Of a DNA stretch of 10,000 nucleotides, positions 6,000-10,000 are shown one piece after another (the first letter of the stretch is position 1; every line of letters begins with the position of its first letter). The position numbers and the translations under genes are program-made. The notes under the pieces were generated by a model. The model was not told the DNA's origin and made no database searches. It saw only the letters and a program-made list of their open reading frames with translations. This stretch comes from Magnetospirillum sp. GTDB taxonomy: Bacteria; Pseudomonadota; Alphaproteobacteria; Rhodospirillales; Magnetospirillaceae. Location: the NCBI GenBank assembly GCA_020217035.1, contig JAIWOG010000097.1, positions 1 through 10,000 of the forward strand, written 5' to 3'.

Positions 6000-7048
6000 T
6001 GAACACCCCCGCCCCCGTTCCGGTCAGCCTGGCCCTGATGAAGGAAATCCTGGGCCGCATCGCCGCCGGCCACACCATGTCGGAAGACCAGGCCGAGGAA
6101 GTGTTCGAGGTCATCATGTCCGGCGACGCCACCCCGGCACAAATCGGCGGATTGTTGATGGCGCTGCGGGTACGCGGCGAAACCGTCGAGGAAATCACCG
6201 GCGCCGCCCGCATCATGCGCGCCAAGGCGTTGCGAGTGGAGGCGCCGGCCGGCGCCATCGACACCTGCGGCACCGGTGGCGACGGATCGGGCACCTTCAA
6301 CATTTCCACCGCCGCCGCCTTCGTGGTGGCCGGCGCCGGAGTACCGGTGGCCAAGCACGGCAACCGGGCGCTGTCGTCCAAATCCGGCTCGGCCGACGTG
6401 TTGTCCGCCTTGGGAATCAAGGTCGACGCCGACATGGCGCTGGTCAAGGAAAGCCTGTGGGACAACAATATCGGCTTCCTGATGGCGCCCCGGCACCACA
6501 ACGCCATGCGCCACGTCGCCGGGCCGCGCGTCGAGCTGGGCACGCGCACCATATTCAACCTGCTGGGACCGCTGGCCAATCCGGCCCAGGCCGATTTCCA
6601 GTTGCTGGGCGTGTTCGCCAGCCAGTGGGTGGAACCCATGGCCGAGGTTCTGGGCCGCCTGGGCGTCAAGCGGGCCTGGGTGGTGCACGGTCTGGACGGC
6701 CTGGACGAGATCACCACCACGGCGCCGACCCTGGTGTCGGAATGGAAGGACGGCAAGCTCCACAGCTTCGAGGTCCGCCCCAGCGACGCCGGGCTGCGCA
6801 TGGCCCACGCCTCGGACCTGAAGGGGGGCGACGCCCAACACAACGCCAGCGCCCTGCGGGCGTTGCTGGACGGGACGCCGGGGGCCTATCGTGACATCGT
6901 GCTGCTGAACGCCGCCGCCGCCCTGGTGGTGGCGGGCAAGGTCGCCGATTTGAAGGAAGGCGTGGCCCTGGCCACCAAATCCATCGACGACGGCGCCGCC
7001 CGCGCCGCCCTTGACCGCATGGTCGCCATCACCAACCGCGAGGGCTGA
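5999..7048 (+). CDS. trpD: Anthranilate phosphoribosyltransferase
   Basis: The 349-residue enzyme transfers phosphoribose from PRPP to anthranilate, the second committed step of tryptophan synthesis. The phosphate-binding motif [14 protein letters not shown] (91-104), the [18 protein letters not shown] block (119-136), NLLGPLANP (187-195) and DGLDEIT (233-239) are intact, and the length is usual for the single-domain enzyme. It is not fused to TrpG. The ATG at 5999 shares its A with the trpG stop (TGATG); AAGGGA lies about 10 bases upstream. A longer open frame starting at 5894 only reads through trpG in another frame and is not used. trpC follows after a single base. All features point to an active housekeeping enzyme. 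Confidence 0.97.
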   Translation: MNTPAPVPVSLALMKEILGRIAAGHTMSEDQAEEVFEVIMSGDATPAQIGGLLMALRVRGETVEEITGAARIMRAKALRVEAPAGAIDTCGTGGDGSGTFNISTAAAFVVAGAGVPVAKHGNRALSSKSGSADVLSALGIKVDADMALVKESLWDNNIGFLMAPRHHNAMRHVAGPRVELGTRTIFNLLGPLANPAQADFQLLGVFASQWVEPMAEVLGRLGVKRAWVVHGLDGLDEITTTAPTLVSEWKDGKLHSFEVRPSDAGLRMAHASDLKGGDAQHNASALRALLDGTPGAYRDIVLLNAAAALVVAGKVADLKEGVALATKSIDDGAARAALDRMVAITNREG

Positions 7049-7049
7049 G

Positions 7050-7853
7050 ATGTCCACCGCAACCATCCTTGACCGCATCTGCGACGACAAGCGGGCCGAA
7101 ATCGCCAAGCAGAAGACCCAACGCCCCATCCAGGAATTGCTGAAGCGGGCCAAGGACCAGGCGCCGCCGCGCGGTTTCGCCGCGGCGCTGGACAAGAAGG
7201 TCGCCGAAATCGGTGTCGGCCTGATCGCCGAGATCAAGAAAGCGTCGCCGTCGGCCGGAGTGATCCGACCCACCTTCGAACCGGGCCAGTTGGCCCGCGC
7301 CTACGCTCGTGCTGGCGCGGCCTGTTTGTCGGTGTTGACCAACAGGTTCTTCCAAGGCACCGATGCCCATTTGGGCGAAGCCCGCTCGGCTGTCGACCTG
7401 CCGGTGATCCGCAAGGATTTCATGGTCGACCCCTATCAGGTGGTGGAATCCCGGGCGCTTGGCGCCGATTGCATCTTGCTGATCGTCGCCGCGCTGACCG
7501 ACGACGAGATGGCGACCATGGAAAACATCGCCATGGATTACGGCATGGACGTGCTGGTCGAGGTCCACAACGAAGCCGAGCTTGAACGGGGCCTGAAGCT
7601 GAAATCCAAGCTGATCGGCGTCAACAACCGTGACCTCAAGGTGATGAAGACCGACTTGGGTACCACCGAACGCCTGGCGCCGCTGATCCCCGCCGACCGC
7701 CAGTTGGTGTGCGAAAGCGGCATCCATTCCCCGGTGGACGTCAAGCGCATGATCCAAGCCGGGGCCAAGCGCTTCCTGATCGGTGAATCGCTGATGAAAC
7801 GCGATGACGTGGAAATGGCCACCAGGGTTCTGCTGGCCGGGGCCAAGGGCTGA
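7050..7853 (+). CDS. trpC: Indole-3-glycerol-phosphate synthase
   Basis: The 267-residue TIM-barrel enzyme closes the indole ring of CdRP to give indole-3-glycerol phosphate. Key positions are E61 and K63 in [12 protein letters not shown]122 in [13 protein letters not shown]171 in LVEVHNE, N192 in VNNRDL and E222 in CESGIHS, with the phosphate site [12 protein letters not shown] near the end. It is monofunctional, with no fused TrpF. The loop after strand 3 reads [10 protein letters not shown], where the usual form is SVLTD plus two variable residues before the aromatic and FQG, so it is one residue short and has Asn for Asp; the catalytic lysines are unaffected. ATG 7050 sits two bases after the trpD stop with GAGGG (7040-7044) upstream. 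A longer frame begins at 7011 inside trpD and is unlikely. moaC follows after 5 bases. Confidence 0.97.
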   Translation: MSTATILDRICDDKRAEIAKQKTQRPIQELLKRAKDQAPPRGFAAALDKKVAEIGVGLIAEIKKASPSAGVIRPTFEPGQLARAYARAGAACLSVLTNRFFQGTDAHLGEARSAVDLPVIRKDFMVDPYQVVESRALGADCILLIVAALTDDEMATMENIAMDYGMDVLVEVHNEAELERGLKLKSKLIGVNNRDLKVMKTDLGTTERLAPLIPADRQLVCESGIHSPVDVKRMIQAGAKRFLIGESLMKRDDVEMATRVLLAGAKG

Positions 7854-7858
7854 CATCC

Positions 7859-8335
7859 ATGGCCGATCTTACCCACTTCGACGGTTCGGGCAATGCCGTC
7901 ATGGTCGATGTCGGCGCCAAGGCCGAGACCGAACGGGTTGCGGTTGCTGCCGGTTCGGTGTTGATGGCGCCTGGCACCATGGCGTTGATCCAGTCGCGCG
8001 GTGTAAAGAAAGGCGACGTCCTGGCGGTGGCTCAATTGGCCGGCATCATGGCGGCCAAACGCACCCCGGACCTCATTCCCCTATGCCACCCCCTGGCCCT
8101 GACCTCGGTCAGCGTGGAACTGTCCATGGACCCGGACCGCAACGCCATCGACGTCATCGCCACTTGCAAGCTGACTGGTCGCACCGGCGTGGAAATGGAG
8201 GCGTTGACCGCTGTCTCCGTGGCCGCGCTGACCATCTATGACATGGTCAAGGCGGTGGACAAATCCATGCGGATCACCGACATCCGTCTGCTGCACAAGG
8301 CTGGGGGCAAGTCTGGAACCTATCAGGCCGATTGA
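7859..8335 (+). CDS. moaC: Cyclic pyranopterin monophosphate synthase MoaC
   Basis: The 158-residue protein acts with MoaA in the first stage of molybdenum cofactor synthesis, converting 3',8-cyclo-7,8-dihydro-GTP to cPMP. Family signatures are present: K51 (GVKKGDV), [15 protein letters not shown] (67-81, with H77), [20 protein letters not shown] (110-129, with D128), K131 and [10 protein letters not shown] (144-153). Residue numbers coincide with the E. coli enzyme. AAGGG (7845-7849), inside the end of trpC, is the probable ribosome site, so moaC belongs to the trp transcript. In many alphaproteobacteria I recall moeA next; here lexA follows instead. The link between trp and moaC is a conserved arrangement in the group with no known shared pathway. 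Confidence 0.97.
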   Translation: MADLTHFDGSGNAVMVDVGAKAETERVAVAAGSVLMAPGTMALIQSRGVKKGDVLAVAQLAGIMAAKRTPDLIPLCHPLALTSVSVELSMDPDRNAIDVIATCKLTGRTGVEMEALTAVSVAALTIYDMVKAVDKSMRITDIRLLHKAGGKSGTYQAD

Positions 8336-8349
8336 CCCGATTCTTTTCC

Positions 8350-8378
8350 TTGACGGCACCCCGGAACAGGCATAGAAC
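8350..8378 (+). promoter_or_regulatory. lexA promoter with overlapping LexA box
   Basis: TTGACG (8350-8355) and TAGAAC (8373-8378) are 17 bases apart, a good sigma-70 match. The alphaproteobacterial SOS box GAAC-N7-GAAC (8364-8378; the reverse strand reads GTTC-N7-GTTC) covers the end of the spacer and the -10 element. LexA bound there would block RNA polymerase, giving the usual negative autoregulation. Transcription should start near 8385, about 50 bases before the lexA ATG. Confidence 0.88.
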
Positions 8379-8404
8379 AAATCCTGAGGTTTAGGATTTG
8401 TTCT
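8374..8404. repeat. Perfect 12-bp inverted repeat across the lexA transcription start
   Basis: Arms AGAACAAATCCT (8374-8385) and AGGATTTGTTCT (8393-8404) are exact inverted repeats around GAGGTTT. The left arm includes the second GAAC of the LexA box and the right arm ends with a mirrored GTTC. No T-tract follows on either strand, so an intrinsic terminator is unlikely. Because the predicted start lies at the end of the left arm, a lexA transcript would contain only half of it, whereas read-through from moaC would contain the full hairpin. Confidence 0.75.
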
Positions 8405-8435
8405 GCCCAATGCCGGTCACGGAAGGAAGTGGTCC

Positions 8436-9137
8436 ATGCTGACGCGCAAGCAATACGAATTGTTGATGTTCATCGACGAACGGCTTCGCGCCACCGGCAT
8501 TTCCCCCTCTTTCGACGAAATGAAGGACGCCCTTGACCTGAAGTCCAAGTCGGGCATCCATCGTCTGATCACCGGCCTGGAGGAACGGGGCTTCATCCGC
8601 CGGCTGGCCCATCGGGCCCGGGCCCTGGAAGTGGTCAAGTTGCCGGAAAACCTGGGGGACCAGCCGCTGCCCGCCGCCCCGGCCAAGTTCTCGCCCAAGG
8701 TGATCACCGGCAACTTCACCCTGGTGGGCGCCGCCCCGGTGGCCGGAATCGCCGACGCCGTTAGCCTGCCGCTTTATGGCAAGATCGCCGCCGGCACCCC
8801 TATCGAGGCCCTGCGCGACAACAGCGCCAGCGTGGAAATTCCCGCCGCGCTGATTGGCGGCGGCAGCCACTACGCCTTGACCATCGAAGGCGATTCGATG
8901 ATCGAGGCCGGCATCCTGGACGGAGACACGGTGGTCATCCGCGAATGCAGCAGCGCCGACAACGGCACCATCGTGGTGGCGCTGGTGGACGACCAGGAAG
9001 CGACGCTCAAGCGGCTGCGGCGCAAAGGCGCCTCCATCGCCCTGGAACCGGCCAACAAAGCCTATGAAACTAAGATCTTCCCGGAAAACCGGGTCAAGAT
9101 CCAAGGTCGCTTGGTCGGCCTGTTGCGTAACTACTAA
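8436..9137 (+). CDS. lexA: SOS repressor LexA
   Basis: The 233-residue protein represses DNA-damage genes and cleaves itself when activated by RecA filaments. Residues 1-65 form the winged helix ([13 protein letters not shown] start; recognition region about 27-46). A variable linker (about 68-110) leads to the S24 peptidase domain. The cleavage site is A119-G120 in KIAAGTP, the nucleophile S154 in GDSMIEAG and the general base K192 in EATLKRL. ATG 8436 has AAGGAAG (8423-8429) 6 bases upstream. Its own promoter carries a LexA box, so it is autoregulated, while read-through from moaC is also possible. A small unknown gene follows 17 bases later on the same strand. Length is typical for alphaproteobacterial LexA, which has a longer linker than the E. 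coli protein. Confidence 0.97.
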   Translation: MLTRKQYELLMFIDERLRATGISPSFDEMKDALDLKSKSGIHRLITGLEERGFIRRLAHRARALEVVKLPENLGDQPLPAAPAKFSPKVITGNFTLVGAAPVAGIADAVSLPLYGKIAAGTPIEALRDNSASVEIPAALIGGGSHYALTIEGDSMIEAGILDGDTVVIRECSSADNGTIVVALVDDQEATLKRLRRKGASIALEPANKAYETKIFPENRVKIQGRLVGLLRNY

Positions 9138-9154
9138 GATCCGGGAGGCCCCCC

Positions 9155-9355
9155 ATGCCCGCATCCACCCACCGCTTCGCCTTCACCATGGATGGCCATG
9201 TCGTTGACGGCCCTGCCGACATGAACGTCACCTACGTGGGCCGCATCAACCGCAAGCTGGCGGAGGCCGACGCCCGTCGCCGCTTCGAGGAATGGCTGAG
9301 CATGCCCAGCGCCCTGTCGCGTCGCTGGGCCAGCAACCAAGTGGTGGTACGCTGA
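9155..9355 (+). CDS. Small protein of unknown function downstream of lexA
   Basis: I do not recognise this 66-residue product. It begins MPASTHRFAFTMDGHVVDG, has no hydrophobic segment, Cys pair or known motif, and is rich in Arg and Ala in its second half (a likely helix around residues 29-48 containing ARRRFEEW), with a strand-like end NQVVVR. It is supported as a gene by GGGAGG (9143-9148) ahead of ATG 9155, by its position 17 bases after lexA on the same strand, and by the strong terminator 40 bases after its stop. It could be co-transcribed with lexA and therefore damage-inducible, but a link to SOS function is only inference from position. Confidence 0.65.
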   Translation: MPASTHRFAFTMDGHVVDGPADMNVTYVGRINRKLAEADARRRFEEWLSMPSALSRRWASNQVVVR

Positions 9356-9394
9356 CATCCAGCCTTACTTCCAACCGCCTCTGTTTCAGATCGA

Positions 9395-9428
9395 CCCGCC
9401 ACAGACCATGTCTGGGCGGGTTTTTCTT
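9395..9428 (+). terminator. Intrinsic terminator ending the lexA transcript
   Basis: Stem arms CCCGCC (9395-9400) and GGCGGG (9415-9420) continue through a bulged A into CAGA/TCTG, closing a 5-base loop CCATG. TTTTTCTTT follows on the plus strand (9421-9429). It lies 40 bases after the small gene and would end transcripts from the lexA and probably the trp promoters. Confidence 0.92.
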
Positions 9429-9446
9429 TACCGGAAGCCCTGACGA

Positions 9447-9479
9447 CAAAAATCCCGCGACCGTCGCCAGTCGCGGGAT
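9447..9479 (-). terminator. Intrinsic terminator of the minus-strand RNase E-like gene, possibly bidirectional
   Basis: Perfect 10-bp arms ATCCCGCGAC (9452-9461) and GTCGCGGGAT (9470-9479) enclose 8 bases. Read on the minus strand the stem is followed by TTTTTGTCG, about 20 bases after the stop at 9501-9503. On the plus strand it is followed by TCTTTGTCTT, so it may also back up the neighbouring plus-strand terminator. The two genes converge here. Confidence 0.88.
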
Positions 9480-9500
9480 TCTTTGTCTTGTCGGACGAAC

Positions 9501-10000
9501 CTAGCTCAGCAGCTTGTTCCACCAACCACGCCGGGTGGGAGCCGGAGCCGGAGCCTCTTCGGCGGCCGGTTCAGGAACCGGGGTGGGAGCAATCGCTTCG
9601 GCTTGCACTGGAGCCACTTCCACAGGAGCGGTTTCCACCGGGGTCACGGCCGCCTCGACAACCGTTGCCACCGTCTCGACCACGGCTTCCGCCTCGGCTT
9701 TGGGCTTGGCGCGGCTGCGGGTCTTCTTCGGCTTTTCCTCGGCGACACCGTCCTCGACGGCCGCGTCCTCGGCCTTGGGCTTGGCGCGGCCGCGAGTCTT
9801 CTTCGGCTTCTCCTCGGCGACACCGTCCTCGACGGCCGCGTCCTCGGCCTTGGGCTTGGCGCGACTGCGGGGCTTCCTCGGTTTCTCCTCGGCGACACCC
9901 TCCTCGGCGGCCGGTTCCTCGGCCTTCGCCTTGGCACGGCTGCGGGGTGCGCGCTTGGGCTTGTCTTCAGCCGCAGTGGCATCCTCAACAGCAGCCACCT
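9501..10000 (-). CDS. rne: Probable ribonuclease E, repetitive C-terminal tail only (5' end outside window)
   Basis: Only the last 166 codons or so are present; the frame is open to the right edge and the stop is TAG at 9501-9503. The visible part is low-complexity and charged: Lys/Arg-Pro and Ala/Glu-rich tandem 25-residue repeats with cores such as RSRAKPKAEDAAVEDG and VAEEKPKKT, then an Ala/Val/Glu/Pro stretch, ending PTRRGWWNKLLS. A final RRGWW-type motif after a long disordered Arg/Lys/Glu/Pro tail is what I recall of alphaproteobacterial RNase E, where the tail scaffolds the RNA degradosome. The catalytic S1/RNase E domain is not in view, so the name is inference. Another protein with a disordered histone-H1-like tail is possible. 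A terminator lies just downstream. Confidence 0.6.
   Translation of the reverse strand, partial: VAAVEDATAAEDKPKRAPRSRAKAKAEEPAAEEGVAEEKPRKPRSRAKPKAEDAAVEDGVAEEKPKKTRGRAKPKAEDAAVEDGVAEEKPKKTRSRAKPKAEAEAVVETVATVVEAAVTPVETAPVEVAPVQAEAIAPTPVPEPAAEEAPAPAPTRRGWWNKLLS
9684..9944 (-). repeat. 75-bp (25-residue) tandem repeat array in the RNase E-like tail
   Basis: On the minus strand three full units (9870-9944, 9795-9869, 9720-9794) and a 12-codon partial unit (9684-9719) follow each other in frame. Units two and three differ at only about two of 70 bases compared by eye, while the first is more diverged. Each unit pairs a basic R-S/G-R-A-K-x-K block with an acidic block and a second Lys-rich block. 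Confidence 0.9.

Noticed and set aside
5975..7273. Minus-strand open frame of 432 codons
   Set aside because: It is the reverse of trpD and the start of trpC, and results from high GC content.
8374..8404. Intrinsic terminator for moaC at the inverted repeat
   Set aside because: The stem is perfect but AT-rich at its ends and no T-tract follows on the plus strand; it lies on the lexA promoter, so a DNA-site role is more likely.
8410..8442. Ten-codon upstream frame overlapping the lexA start
   Set aside because: It begins ATGCCGGTC and ends in a TGA overlapping the lexA start, but has no ribosome site and nothing to support translation.

Overview
The window reads as high-GC alphaproteobacterial chromosome, most likely from a Rhodospirillales member of the Magnetospirillum/Rhodospirillum type. 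The main reasons are the gene run trpG-trpD-trpC-moaC-lexA, a LexA box of the alphaproteobacterial type (GAAC-N7-GAAC) in the lexA promoter, an inner-membrane-anchored divergent polysaccharide deacetylase, and a soluble chemoreceptor. The genus is an inference from gene content; no rRNA or other marker is present. No mobile element, tRNA, rRNA or CRISPR array was seen.

Region 1 (1-3845, minus strand) is a copper-response operon. A CueR-type promoter (TTGACC, a 19-bp spacer made of a perfect inverted repeat, then CATCCT) drives copA, a Cu(I)-exporting P1B-type ATPase with two metal-binding domains. cueR follows with a 4-base start/stop overlap, so the regulator appears to be controlled by its own operator. 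Only 29 bases further on is a divergent polysaccharide deacetylase (YibQ/DUF610 type). It appears to start at a TTG codon behind a strong Shine-Dalgarno sequence and runs off the left edge of the window.

Region 2 (3846-5332) has a short divergent control region with a second, unrelated 23-bp palindrome. It leads into a plus-strand gene for a cytoplasmic methyl-accepting chemotaxis protein with a long conserved C-terminal domain after the signalling hairpin.

Region 3 (5333-9355, plus strand) is a tightly packed biosynthetic block: trpG, trpD and trpC (tryptophan from chorismate) and moaC (molybdenum cofactor). trpE is not adjacent and moeA is not between moaC and lexA, which differs from the order I recall in many relatives. 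lexA follows with its own promoter, overlapped by a LexA box and by a perfect 12-bp inverted repeat. A 66-codon gene of unknown function sits 17 bases after lexA and ends at a clear intrinsic terminator.

Region 4 (9395-10000) holds two convergent terminators. The minus-strand gene beyond them is represented only by its repetitive, charged C-terminal tail, which resembles the disordered tail of alphaproteobacterial RNase E. The tail contains 25-residue tandem repeats whose DNA copies are almost identical, suggesting recent duplication.

The window is largely ordinary core genome. The parts most worth a second look are the copA/chemoreceptor divergent control region, the lexA promoter palindrome, the placement of the deacetylase behind cueR, and the expanding repeat at the right edge.
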